Source of the DNA: Pseudomonas putida
GTDB lineage: Bacteria > Pseudomonadota > Gammaproteobacteria > Pseudomonadales > Pseudomonadaceae
Assembly (NCBI GenBank): GCA_041071465.1
Contig: CP163498.1
Coordinates: 6,094,001 to 6,158,000 of the forward strand
DNA: 64,000 nt
Direction: 5' to 3'
Shown here: positions 16,091 to 24,154 of the stretch, in pieces
How the letters are laid out: each line of letters starts with the position of its first letter
How positions within the stretch are numbered: the first letter of the stretch is position 1
Notes under the pieces: model-generated
Told to the model about the DNA's origin: nothing
The model's input: the letters and a program-made list of their open reading frames with translations, nothing else
Database searches by the model: none
Program-made: the position numbers and the translations under genes

Positions 16091-16116
16091 GAGCATAACC
16101 ACTTTGCTACTCGGCC
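16043..16116 (-). tRNA. tRNA-Cys (GCA)
   Basis: A 74-nt gene with acceptor stem GGCCGAG/CTCGGCC, an encoded CCA, and anticodon GCA (complement of 16082-16084) in loop TTGCAAA. It is the intact integration target of the island to its left. Confidence 0.96.
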
Positions 16117-16270
16117 TCAAAGGTCGGATCTAGCTGCTTGCGCTTTGCTATCTCCTTGAAACGCTGAACCTTTTTCAAAGTTTGCTGCGTTTCGATGGGC
16201 GCCATTATGTCTTCATTCCTTTAACCTTGCAACCCCCTGAACGAAAAAAAATTTCAACGGGTTCAAGGTG

Positions 16271-17290
16271 TTAGCGCAGGCGGCCGAGTTTACTCCACAA
16301 GCCCACCAGCGTGTTCTCCACGGTGCCGCTGGCGGCCATGCCAATTCGCTCCTGCAAGCTCTTGCGCTCGGCATAATGCAGGTGGAACAGGTTGGCGTTG
16401 CGCGCACGCTCGCTCAGGTACTCGTCGCTGGTCTGCAATTCGTCTACCAGCTTGCGGTTGAGTGCCGCCACGCCCAGCCAGACTTCTCCGGTGGCCACTT
16501 CGTCGATGTGCAACTGCGGTCGATAGCGGGCGACGAAGTCCTTGAACAGCTGGTGAGTGATATCCAGGTCTTCCTGGAACTTCTCCCGGCCCTTCTCGGT
16601 GTTTTCACCAAACACGGTCAAGGTGCGCTTGTACTCGCCAGCGGTCAGCACTTCAAAGTCGATGTCGTGCTTCTTCAGCAGGCGATTGACGTTGGGCAGT
16701 TGCGCCACCACGCCGATCGAACCGAGCACGGCGAATGGCGCGCTGACGATCTTCTCGCCGATGCAGGCCATCATGTAACCGCCGCTGGCGGCCACCTTGT
16801 CGATGCACACGGTCAGCGGTATGCCCGCCTGACGAATACGCGCCAGCTGCGATGCAGCCAGGCCGTAGCTATGCACCAGGCCGCCGCCGCTTTCCAGGCG
16901 TAGCACCACTTCGTCCCGCGGGGTGGCGAGGGTCAACAGCGCGGTGATTTCGTTGCGCAGGCTTTCAGTGGCCGAGGCCTTGATGTCGCCATCGAAGTCC
17001 AACACGAAAACCCGGCCCTTGTCCTCGGCCTTGCCCTTCTTCTGCTGTTTTTCCGCCTTGGCCTGTTGCTTGCGCAGGGCCTTGAGCTGGGCCTTGTCGA
17101 GCAGGCCGGACTCCAGCCGCTCGCGCAAATCCTTGTAGAACTCGTTCAGGCGGGTGACCTGCAATTGCCCACCTGGTTTGCGCCGCCCTTTGCCACGCAG
17201 CCCGGCGATGGCCGACAGCACCACGAGGATGGCGATGACCAGGGTGGCGGTTTTAGCGAGAAAGCTTGCGTATTCGGCAAGAAACTCCAC
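16271..17290 (-). CDS. sohB: SohB-type inner-membrane S49 peptidase
   Basis: This 339-residue protein has an N-terminal anchor (FLAEYASFLAKTATLVIAILVVL) and a basic, coiled-coil linker rich in Lys/Gln (about residues 65-95). The S49 (protease IV-like) domain includes RLESGGGLVHSYG and the nucleophile Ser in DKVAASGGYMMAC. The family cleaves membrane and signal-peptide fragments. The start is GTG 17290 because AAGGAG stands six bases before it; the longer open frame to 17395 lacks a ribosome site. It is the first host gene right of the island. Confidence 0.92.
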   Translation of the reverse strand: MEFLAEYASFLAKTATLVIAILVVLSAIAGLRGKGRRKPGGQLQVTRLNEFYKDLRERLESGLLDKAQLKALRKQQAKAEKQQKKGKAEDKGRVFVLDFDGDIKASATESLRNEITALLTLATPRDEVVLRLESGGGLVHSYGLAASQLARIRQAGIPLTVCIDKVAASGGYMMACIGEKIVSAPFAVLGSIGVVAQLPNVNRLLKKHDIDFEVLTAGEYKRTLTVFGENTEKGREKFQEDLDITHQLFKDFVARYRPQLHIDEVATGEVWLGVAALNRKLVDELQTSDEYLSERARNANLFHLHYAERKSLQERIGMAASGTVENTLVGLWSKLGRLR

Positions 17291-17487
17291 GTTGACTCCT
17301 TGAATGCCTGCGCCAATGCGGCGCGTAACTGTTGCAAGCATACCGTTGCGTCTGTAGTGCTGCCAGCCGGTGTAAACGCTGGCAACATCTTTCAAACAAC
17401 CTTTTCAAACGCTTGTATGTTTTTTCGTTGACAGCCTGAGTGCCGCATCCTAACCTCGCAGCAACCTCCAACAGGCCGGAACCTTTC

Positions 17488-18198
17488 GTGGGCAACCTCT
17501 ACCTGATCCGACATGGCCAAGCCTCCTTCGGTGCCGATGACTACGACGTCCTCTCGCCCGTGGGCGTGCGCCAAAGCCAGGCCCTGGGTGAACACCTGGC
17601 CCAGTTGGGTATACGGCTGGATCGCTGCGTAGCAGGCGACCTGCGCCGCCAACAGGATACCGCCCGCCTGGCGCTGCAGGCACTGCACGCCAATGGTTGC
17701 CCAGTGCCGGCTGTTGAGACCGACGCCGCATTCAATGAGTTCGATGCCGACGGCGTGATCCGTGCCCTATTGCCCGCACTGTTGCCGGACGAGCCTAATG
17801 CCTTGCAGGTACTGCGCAATGCCGCGCAGCACCGCAGCGAGTTCCAGCGCCTGTTCGCGCTGATGGTCCAGCGCTGGCACGATGGCGAACATGTCGACGA
17901 TGGCCTGGAAACCTGGCAGGCGTTCACCGCCCGCGTTCAAGGTGGCCTGCAACGCGTACTGGATGCCGCCGGCAGCGGCGACGATATCGCCATCTTCACC
18001 TCGGGCGGTACCATTGCCGCCCTGCTCCACCTGGTTACCCGTATCACCCCCAGTCAGGCGTTCACGCTGAACTGGCAGATCATCAACACGTCGCTCAGCC
18101 AGTTGAAGTTTCGCGGCCGCGACGTGGCACTGGCTTCCTTCAACAGCCAGGCCCATGTGCAGCTGTTGAAGGCGCCGGAGCTTGTCACTTACCGATAA
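17488..18198 (+). CDS. Histidine phosphatase (phosphoglycerate mutase-like) family protein
   Basis: This 236-residue protein begins near the signature LYLIRHGQASFG, with the phospho-accepting His in RHG and second-half residues TSGGTIAALLHLV. Broad-specificity phosphatases of this branch lack a defined substrate. GTG 17488 is preferred because RHG proteins normally start a few residues before the motif; an upstream GTG (17440) adds 16 residues. The gene probably forms a unit with the SCP2 gene 56 bases downstream. Confidence 0.85.
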   Translation: MGNLYLIRHGQASFGADDYDVLSPVGVRQSQALGEHLAQLGIRLDRCVAGDLRRQQDTARLALQALHANGCPVPAVETDAAFNEFDADGVIRALLPALLPDEPNALQVLRNAAQHRSEFQRLFALMVQRWHDGEHVDDGLETWQAFTARVQGGLQRVLDAAGSGDDIAIFTSGGTIAALLHLVTRITPSQAFTLNWQIINTSLSQLKFRGRDVALASFNSQAHVQLLKAPELVTYR

Positions 18199-18254
18199 GC
18201 CCGGCTTGTTGTGTCCCTGCGGGGACGTGTAAATCACTCTATAAGGAATGCGCC

Positions 18255-18572
18255 ATGACCTCCGTAGCTGATGCCGTTAAGAAGATGCAAGAGAAGTTCA
18301 ACCCAGCCGCTGCCGCCGGCCTGGACCTGGTGTTCGGCTTCGACATCACCGACGAAGGCAAGAAATACGCGCTGATCGTCAAAGACGGCACCTGCGACCT
18401 GCAGGAAGGCGAAAACCCGGATGCCAACTGCACCCTGGTGATGGACAGCGAAACCCTGAAAGGTATCGTCAGCGGCGAAACCGACGGCATGCAGGCCTTC
18501 ATGGGCGGCAAGCTGCGCGTTGAAGGCGACATGATGCTGTCGATGAAGCTCAGCGAGCTGTTCCCGTCCTGA
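18255..18572 (+). CDS. SCP2 sterol-binding domain protein
   Basis: This 105-residue single-domain protein has the SCP2 pattern: GLDLVFGFDITDEG, then KDGTCDLQEGENPDANCTLVMD, MDSETLKGIVSGE and FMGGKLRVEGDM. SCP2 folds bind lipids or acyl-CoAs in a hydrophobic tunnel. ATAAGGA precedes the ATG. It sits just before a phosphotransferase/SDR pair that also suggests acyl-CoA or lipid metabolism. A strong terminator follows. Confidence 0.9.
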   Translation: MTSVADAVKKMQEKFNPAAAAGLDLVFGFDITDEGKKYALIVKDGTCDLQEGENPDANCTLVMDSETLKGIVSGETDGMQAFMGGKLRVEGDMMLSMKLSELFPS

Positions 18573-18596
18573 AGGCTGGGCAAACCGGATGATCGA

Positions 18597-18631
18597 AAAA
18601 CCGAAGCCTGACCGGCTTCGGTTTTTTTTTT
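18597..18631 (+). terminator. Terminator after the SCP2 gene
   Basis: AAAAACCGAAGCC and GGCTTCGGTTTTT pair around a 4-base loop, followed by a nine-T run. Confidence 0.9.
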
Positions 18632-18758
18632 GCCCTGCATTCGATGCAGTGATCCACCAGCAACACCCTCATCTATATGGCAACTGGCATGCTTGTTCCA
18701 GCCTCGGCAGGCCATTAGATTAGCCAATAGTCCTTGCGATCGAAAATAAGGAAAACGC

Positions 18759-19826
18759 ATGACGCTCACCGACCAGTCCACCCAGGTACGCCCCGGCGAA
18801 GAACTCGACGCGGCCGTCATCGCCCCTTATCTGAAGGCCAACATCCCTGGCCTGGACGGCTTGCCGAGCATCAGCCAGTTCCCTGGCGGCGCCTCCAACC
18901 TTACCTACCTTGTCAGCTACCCAGGCCGCGACTTCGTGCTGCGACGACCACCGTTCGGCCAGAAAGCCAAGTCGGCGCACGACATGGGGCGCGAGTTCCG
19001 TATCCTCAACCAACTGAACAGCGGCTTCCCCTACTGCCCCAAGGCCTATGTGCACTGCACCGACAGCAGCCTGATCGGCGGCGAGTTCTATGTGATGGAG
19101 CGGGTCAAGGGCATCATCCTGCGCTCGGACATCCCGGCCGAACTGAACCTCGACCCCAGCCGTACCGAAGCCCTGTGCAAAAGCTTCATCGACCGCCTGG
19201 TCGAGCTGCACCAGGTGGACTACAACGCCTGCGGCCTGGCAGACCTCGGTAAACCGGAAGGCTATGTGCAGCGTCAGATCGAGGGCTGGACCAGCCGCTA
19301 TGAAAAGGCCCTGACCCCGGATGCGCCGCGCTGGGAAAAGGTCACCGCCTGGCTACAGGAAAAAATGCCCGCCGATCACCCGCGCCCCGGCATCGTGCAC
19401 AACGACTACCGTTTCGACAACGTGATCCTCGACGCCGACAACCCCATGCGCATCATTGGCGTGCTGGACTGGGAAATGGCCACCCTGGGCGACCCGCTGA
19501 TGGACCTGGGCAACAGCCTGGCCTATTGGATCGAAGCCGACGACCCAGCGCCGGTGCAACTGATGCGCCGCCAGCCAAGCAACGCGCCGGGCATGCTCAG
19601 CCGCCGCCAGTTCGTCGACTACTACGCCGAGCGCGCCGGTATCCGCCTGGACAACTTCGATTACTACTATTGCTATGGCCTGTTCCGCCTGGCGGGCATC
19701 GTCCAGCAAATCTACTACCGCTTTTACCACGGCCAGACCCAGGACAAACGTTTCGCCCAGTTCATCCACATGAACCGCTTGCTGGAGCAAATGTCCCTGC
19801 AGGTCATCGCCAAGTCCAGCCTCTGA
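18759..19826 (+). CDS. Phosphotransferase (APH/ACAD10-like kinase) family protein
   Basis: This 355-residue protein has the aminoglycoside phosphotransferase fold: FPGGASNLTYLV as the glycine-rich loop, FVLRRPP with the ATP-binding region, catalytic HNDYRFDNVILD, and the metal-binding DWEMATLGDPLMDLG. Members of this branch resemble the kinase domain of human ACAD10/11 and usually sit with acyl-CoA dehydrogenases or SDRs, acting on hydroxyacyl-CoAs. Here it is followed 35 bases later by an SDR, which supports a shared pathway. There is no reason to call it a resistance gene. Confidence 0.9.
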   Translation: MTLTDQSTQVRPGEELDAAVIAPYLKANIPGLDGLPSISQFPGGASNLTYLVSYPGRDFVLRRPPFGQKAKSAHDMGREFRILNQLNSGFPYCPKAYVHCTDSSLIGGEFYVMERVKGIILRSDIPAELNLDPSRTEALCKSFIDRLVELHQVDYNACGLADLGKPEGYVQRQIEGWTSRYEKALTPDAPRWEKVTAWLQEKMPADHPRPGIVHNDYRFDNVILDADNPMRIIGVLDWEMATLGDPLMDLGNSLAYWIEADDPAPVQLMRRQPSNAPGMLSRRQFVDYYAERAGIRLDNFDYYYCYGLFRLAGIVQQIYYRFYHGQTQDKRFAQFIHMNRLLEQMSLQVIAKSSL

Positions 19827-19861
19827 GCACCGCCACGACGACGGATAACAAGGAAAACAGC

Positions 19862-20629
19862 ATGTCCAAGACCCACCTGTTCGACCTCGACGGCAAGATT
19901 GCTTTTGTTTCCGGCGCCAGCCGAGGCATCGGCGAGGCCATCGCCCACTTGCTGGCGCAGCAAGGGGCCCACGTGATCGTTTCCAGTCGCAAGCTCGACG
20001 GTTGCCAACAGGTGGCCGACGCCATCATCGCCGCCGGCGGCAAGGCCACGGCAGTGGCCTGCCACATTGGTGAACTGGAGCAGATCCAGCAGGTGTTCGC
20101 CGGCATTCGCGAACAGTTCGGGCGCCTGGACGTGCTGGTCAACAACGCCGCCACCAACCCGCAGTTCTGTAACGTGCTGGACACCGACCCAGGAGCGTTC
20201 CAGAAGACCGTGGACGTGAACATCCGTGGTTACTTCTTCATGTCGGTGGAGGCCGGCAAGCTGATGCGCGAGAACGGCGGCGGCAGCATCATCAACGTGG
20301 CGTCGATCAACGGGGTTTCGCCTGGGCTTTTCCAGGGTATCTATTCGGTGACCAAGGCGGCAGTCATCAACATGACCAAGGTGTTCGCCAAAGAATGCGC
20401 GCCGTTCGGCATTCGCTGCAACGCCCTGCTGCCTGGCCTGACCGATACCAAGTTCGCTTCGGCACTGGTGAAGAACGACGCCATCCTCAATGCCGCCTTG
20501 CAGCAGATCCCGCTCAAGCGCGTGGCCGACCCCAAGGAAATGGCCGGCGCAGTGCTGTACTTGGCCAGCGATGCCTCCAGCTACACCACCGGTACCGCGC
20601 TCAATGTCGACGGTGGCTTCCTGTCCTGA
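19862..20629 (+). CDS. Short-chain dehydrogenase/reductase
   Basis: This 255-residue classical SDR has the cofactor motif SGASRGIGEAIAH (near residues 17-29), VLVNNAATNP near 90, the catalytic Ser in NVASINGVSP, and YSVTKAAV giving Tyr and Lys. It ends with the usual GTALNVDGGF. It likely interconverts a hydroxy- and a keto-acyl substrate with NAD(P)H. AAGGAAAACAGC precedes the ATG. It forms an operon with the phosphotransferase. Confidence 0.93.
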   Translation: MSKTHLFDLDGKIAFVSGASRGIGEAIAHLLAQQGAHVIVSSRKLDGCQQVADAIIAAGGKATAVACHIGELEQIQQVFAGIREQFGRLDVLVNNAATNPQFCNVLDTDPGAFQKTVDVNIRGYFFMSVEAGKLMRENGGGSIINVASINGVSPGLFQGIYSVTKAAVINMTKVFAKECAPFGIRCNALLPGLTDTKFASALVKNDAILNAALQQIPLKRVADPKEMAGAVLYLASDASSYTTGTALNVDGGFLS

Positions 20630-21451
20630 TCAAGCCTTTACCGCCACCAGGGTGTAGCTCAGGGGCAGGCGTGCGGGCTGCTCGCGCAGGCGATACTCAC
20701 CGTCGTCGCCCTTGACCATCTGCCCTGGCAGCGCCTCCCAGGGGATGCTCTGGTGCTCGACCAACGCAGTCAGCTGCAGGCCGTGGGCCAGCAAGGCAGT
20801 GATCACCTCACCCAAGCCGTGGTTCCATTCGTGGGTTTCGGTGTGGGCCAGGCGTTGCTCGGTTTCGACGTAGGTCTGGTCGTTGTGCCACACCGTCGGC
20901 GCTTCGTGCTCGAAGTACGAGTATTCCAGCTGCAGTCGGTCCTGGTGGTCTTCGTTGACAGCCATCAACATTGGGTGCCCATCGCGCAAGAACAGCCGCC
21001 CGCCCGGTTTGAGCAGGGCTGCGACGGTGCGTGCCCATGGCTCGATGCGGGGCAGCCAGCAGAGCGCGCCAATGCCGGTATAGACCAGGTCGAAAGTACC
21101 TGCCGGCAGTACCTGGTCGGCGGCATAGACGTCGGATTCGACATAGTCGATGGGCACCGCGCAACGCCCGGCCAATGCCCGCGCCTCGGCCAGCGAAGCC
21201 GCGGAGTAATCCAGGCCGCAAACCTTGGCACCAAGGCGCGCCAGCGAGAGCGTGTCGGTGCCGATGTGGCACTGCAGGTGGACAGCGTCGAGCCCCTCGA
21301 TATCGCCGAGCAATGGCAGGTCGAAGCGCACGGTTTCAGACAGGTGCCCAGGTTGCTGGACCAGGCGTTCGACTTCATAGTCCTTCGACGCGGCGTGCAG
21401 CGGGGCACGTTCGTCCCAGCTGACGCGGTTGAGTTGCAGTGAACGGTCCAT
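20630..21451 (-). CDS. SAM-dependent class I methyltransferase
   Basis: This 273-residue protein has the SAM-binding core: LDAVHLQCHIGTDTLSLARLG as motif I, then VCGLDYSAASLAEA, DYVESDVYAA, and FDLVYTGIGALCWL. The product resembles a group of Methyltransf_25-type proteins with no known substrate. It ends one base after the SDR stop on the other strand, so the two operons converge with no gap and no visible terminator. Confidence 0.87.
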   Translation of the reverse strand: MDRSLQLNRVSWDERAPLHAASKDYEVERLVQQPGHLSETVRFDLPLLGDIEGLDAVHLQCHIGTDTLSLARLGAKVCGLDYSAASLAEARALAGRCAVPIDYVESDVYAADQVLPAGTFDLVYTGIGALCWLPRIEPWARTVAALLKPGGRLFLRDGHPMLMAVNEDHQDRLQLEYSYFEHEAPTVWHNDQTYVETEQRLAHTETHEWNHGLGEVITALLAHGLQLTALVEHQSIPWEALPGQMVKGDDGEYRLREQPARLPLSYTLVAVKA

Positions 21452-21562
21452 GGTGTCTTCCTTGAGTGGTAGCGGCTCATGCTAGCCGTCACCTGCACCT
21501 CCAGGACACCACTGCCTTGCTAAAAATTGTAAAAGTCGTTCTCGCAGAATCGGTTCAAGCCG

Positions 21563-21913
21563 TTACAAACAGGTCGCCGCAGCCGCCCGCCGCTGCAATG
21601 CCACCCCGTCGTTCTTCTGCGCGTAGTAATCCACCCTCGCCCCACCCGCCTGCGGGTAAACGTCCACGAACGCCTCGGCCTCACGGGTATACACAGTGAA
21701 CCCACCCTGCTTGCGCGGCTCCAGGTAGCCACTGGCGTCGTCACCGAACACCTTCTCTTCCTGCCAGCTGAACTGGATGCACTGGGCAACCAACTCTGGC
21801 GCCTTGTGCGAGTCGAGCTGCGCCATCGGCTTGCCGCCGCGTGCCGTCTCCATGGTCGCAGAAGCACAACCGACCAGCATCAGCGCCGCGGCCATCGGCA
21901 GAATCGCACGCAT
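21563..21913 (-). CDS. Small lipoprotein
   Basis: This 116-residue protein has a lipoprotein signal, MRAILPMAAALMLVGCASA, with the lipobox LVGC placing the acylated cysteine at residue 16. The mature part (HKAPELVAQCIQFSWQEE, then GGFTVYTREAEAFVDVYP) is small and beta-rich, with two cysteines. No known function; similar small lipoproteins are widespread in Pseudomonas. Confidence 0.85.
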   Translation of the reverse strand: MRAILPMAAALMLVGCASATMETARGGKPMAQLDSHKAPELVAQCIQFSWQEEKVFGDDASGYLEPRKQGGFTVYTREAEAFVDVYPQAGGARVDYYAQKNDGVALQRRAAAATCL

Positions 21914-21985
21914 GTTCCATCCTCAAGGTAAAAAAGAAGGCGACTCTAGCACTGCCGGGTAGCGCGCGTGAACGGTTGCGTACAG

Positions 21986-23146
21986 TCAACTCGCCTCGAC
22001 CAATGCCGCCATGTGCACCGTGTTGCGCCCAGCGGCCTTGGCCTGGTACAGCGCCGCATCGGCCTGGGCCAGCAAGCTGGCAGTACTGTCCCCTGGGCAC
22101 GGCACGCCGCACCACAGGCCTACGCTGAAACGCAGTTCGATCTGGTCACCGGCAAAACGCGCCGGGCTGCGCGCAATGGCCTCGCGCAGCCCTTGCAGGG
22201 CGGCCATTGCACCGGTGCGGTCGGTGCCGGGCAACAGCAACAGAAACTCTTCGCCGCCGTAACGACCAAGGCTGTCACCCTGGCGCAGGCGCTGCTGCAA
22301 CTGGCGCACGCAGTGGCATAACACCTCATCGCCAGCCAGATGCCCATACAGGTCATTGATGCGTTTGAAATGGTCAATGTCGATCATCGCCACCGCCAGA
22401 CTGCCCTGCTGATCGCGTGCACGGTCCAGTTCGACGCCGAAGCGTTCGAGGATCGCCCGGCGATTGTAGGTACCGGTCAGCACATCACGCAGAGCGAGGT
22501 GCTGCAGGCGCGATTCGCTACGCTCCTTGGCCAGGAGCACCAAGCCGATCGAGTACATCATCACCGTGGCGGTGCCGATGGCCACAGAAATGCTCTGTTT
22601 GAGGTTGCTGGTGTCATAGCGCATTTCCACCGCCGTGCCATTGGCCACCGCCACCACACGCATACCCAGGCCCACCAGGCTGATCAACGCGCCAATCTCC
22701 AGCAACAGATGGGCCCTGCCCGGCCGCTCGGCATAACGCCACGCCCAATACAAGATCATCGCGCACTGCAGCATCAGCACCAGGGTCGCCAGCAGCATGC
22801 GCGGTTCCAGCGTATCGAGCAGCAGCATCAGCCCCACCAGCATGCAGGCCGGTATGACGAAGATGACACGCCAGGGCACTACCTGCTCACGCACCCGGAA
22901 CAAGCTGGCCGTGTAGAACGCCAGGGCCAGCGACAGCAGGCTGTTGCCCACGCCATAGCTGAGCCACAAAGGGGCTTGGGCATAGACGGTGTAGCAGACA
23001 TAAGCCAAGGCATGCACCAGCAGCCCGCAGCCAGTCAGCATCAGGTTGTCGCGGCGGTTGCTGCGCCCGACCAGCAGCAAGCAGAAGGCCAGGATGGTTG
23101 CCACCAGGGCAACGGCGGCGAACAACGTGGGGGTGTGGGCGATCAT
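21986..23146 (-). CDS. Membrane diguanylate cyclase (GGDEF) with I-site
   Basis: This 386-residue protein has an N-terminal membrane region of about seven helices (residues 1-205), then a GGDEF domain. The active site is GRYGGEEF. RQGD lies five residues upstream, matching the RxxD inhibitory site, so product feedback is likely. Metal residues are in IDIDHFKRIND. It should make cyclic di-GMP from two GTP. The sensory region has no recognised ligand. It is monocistronic. Confidence 0.94.
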   Translation of the reverse strand: MIAHTPTLFAAVALVATILAFCLLLVGRSNRRDNLMLTGCGLLVHALAYVCYTVYAQAPLWLSYGVGNSLLSLALAFYTASLFRVREQVVPWRVIFVIPACMLVGLMLLLDTLEPRMLLATLVLMLQCAMILYWAWRYAERPGRAHLLLEIGALISLVGLGMRVVAVANGTAVEMRYDTSNLKQSISVAIGTATVMMYSIGLVLLAKERSESRLQHLALRDVLTGTYNRRAILERFGVELDRARDQQGSLAVAMIDIDHFKRINDLYGHLAGDEVLCHCVRQLQQRLRQGDSLGRYGGEEFLLLLPGTDRTGAMAALQGLREAIARSPARFAGDQIELRFSVGLWCGVPCPGDSTASLLAQADAALYQAKAAGRNTVHMAALVEAS

Positions 23147-23367
23147 CGTGATTCACCGTGTGGCAGGTTGCCGTCTTGACTGCGGCTTACCCCACAGTTT
23201 AGAGGGGCATTGGCCGCTCGGCCATGACCGAACGGGACAGAACAGCAACCCGCAAGCACGCCGCTCATCGCTGTCAGCACAATTTTTTAACCGCCCGGGA
23301 AACCAAATGGAGCGATCCCAGTCTCAGGAGGTGTCCCGTAAACCTATGCGGATCAAGGACCTATATC

Positions 23368-23562
23368 GTGAGCACCCGTCTTGCAAGCCTTTCGCTGGTT
23401 GCCGTTGTCCTGCTGACCGCAGGTTGCCACAGCCATCGCTACCACGACGATGACGATGGCTGGCGTGACCGCGACCGTGACCATCGCCACCACCATCGGC
23501 ATGACCGCGACGATGACGATGATGACAATCGGCAATACCGCGGTGACCGCTACTACCGCTGA
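23368..23562 (+). CDS. His/Asp-rich small lipoprotein
   Basis: From GTG 23368 the 64-residue protein reads MSTRLASLSLVAVVLLTAGC, a lipoprotein signal with lipobox LTAGC. The mature part is almost entirely His, Asp and Arg (HRYHDDDDGWRDRDRD, HHHRHDRDDDDDD). It is probably disordered and metal-binding. AAGGAC lies before the start. It is followed by a glycine-zipper protein in the same direction, and both may be envelope-stress genes. Function unknown. Confidence 0.7.
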   Translation: MSTRLASLSLVAVVLLTAGCHSHRYHDDDDGWRDRDRDHRHHHRHDRDDDDDDNRQYRGDRYYR

Positions 23563-23635
23563 AGCGTCTTTTCAGCCCTGACCCGCCGCCCGTTGCGCGG
23601 CAACTTATCCTGATGATTCCTTTGAGGTTCGTATC

Positions 23636-24028
23636 ATGCGTCTGACTCTGCCTTCCCTTGCCCTCGGCCTGCTGCTGTGCCAGGGCGCTTTCGCCGGTGA
23701 CGGTACTGCCGCCATTGGCGGCGGCCTGGGTGGTGTCCTGGGCAACGTTGTTGGTCAACAGCTTGGCGGCAAGACTGGCGCGGCCATTGGCGCCGGCGTT
23801 GGCGGCGCGGCCGGCAGTGCTGTCGGTGCACGCAAGGGCAACCGCACCGAAGCTGCCATCGGCGGTGGCCTGGGTTCGGCTGGCGGCTCGCTGCTGGGCG
23901 GTGCAGTAGGCGGCAAGACCGGTTCGACCGTAGGTGCCGGCCTGGGCGGCGCCGCCGGTGGTGCCCTTGGCAACCATCTGGGCGACGAAAACCGCGGCAG
24001 CAAGAAGCACCACCGCCACCGTCACTGA
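23636..24028 (+). CDS. Glycine-zipper protein with signal peptide
   Basis: This 130-residue protein has a signal peptide (MRLTLPSLALGLLLCQGAFA). Three repeats then follow, each built of GGxLGxxxG and GGKTGxxxGAGxGG units (residues 25-115), and it ends in a His/Arg-rich tail (KKHHRHRH). Glycine zippers form tightly packed membrane helices, as in outer-membrane Gly-zipper lipoproteins and toxins. TGAGGTTCGTATC precedes the ATG. The DNA shows the internal repeats clearly. Confidence 0.87.
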   Translation: MRLTLPSLALGLLLCQGAFAGDGTAAIGGGLGGVLGNVVGQQLGGKTGAAIGAGVGGAAGSAVGARKGNRTEAAIGGGLGSAGGSLLGGAVGGKTGSTVGAGLGGAAGGALGNHLGDENRGSKKHHRHRH

Positions 24029-24039
24029 TTACGTGAATG

Positions 24040-24063
24040 AAGGGCCGCATAGCGGCCCTTTTG
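24040..24063 (+). terminator. Terminator after the glycine-zipper gene
   Basis: AAGGGCCGC pairs with GCGGCCCTT around a short loop, followed by TT. Confidence 0.8.
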
Positions 24064-24154
24064 GTTGCAGCACATCAACACCTCCTTCACGACACGCTGG
24101 CACACTGGCTGCTACTGTCTATCGTGCCTCCGTGTGAAGGAACACCCCCTCCCC

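Noticed and set aside
18759..19826. Aminoglycoside resistance gene
   Set aside because: The phosphotransferase fold is shared, but the sequence and neighbours fit the ACAD10-like acyl-CoA branch.
22340..23179. 279-residue plus-strand ORF opposite the GGDEF gene
   Set aside because: Antisense shadow with low-complexity Gln/His content.
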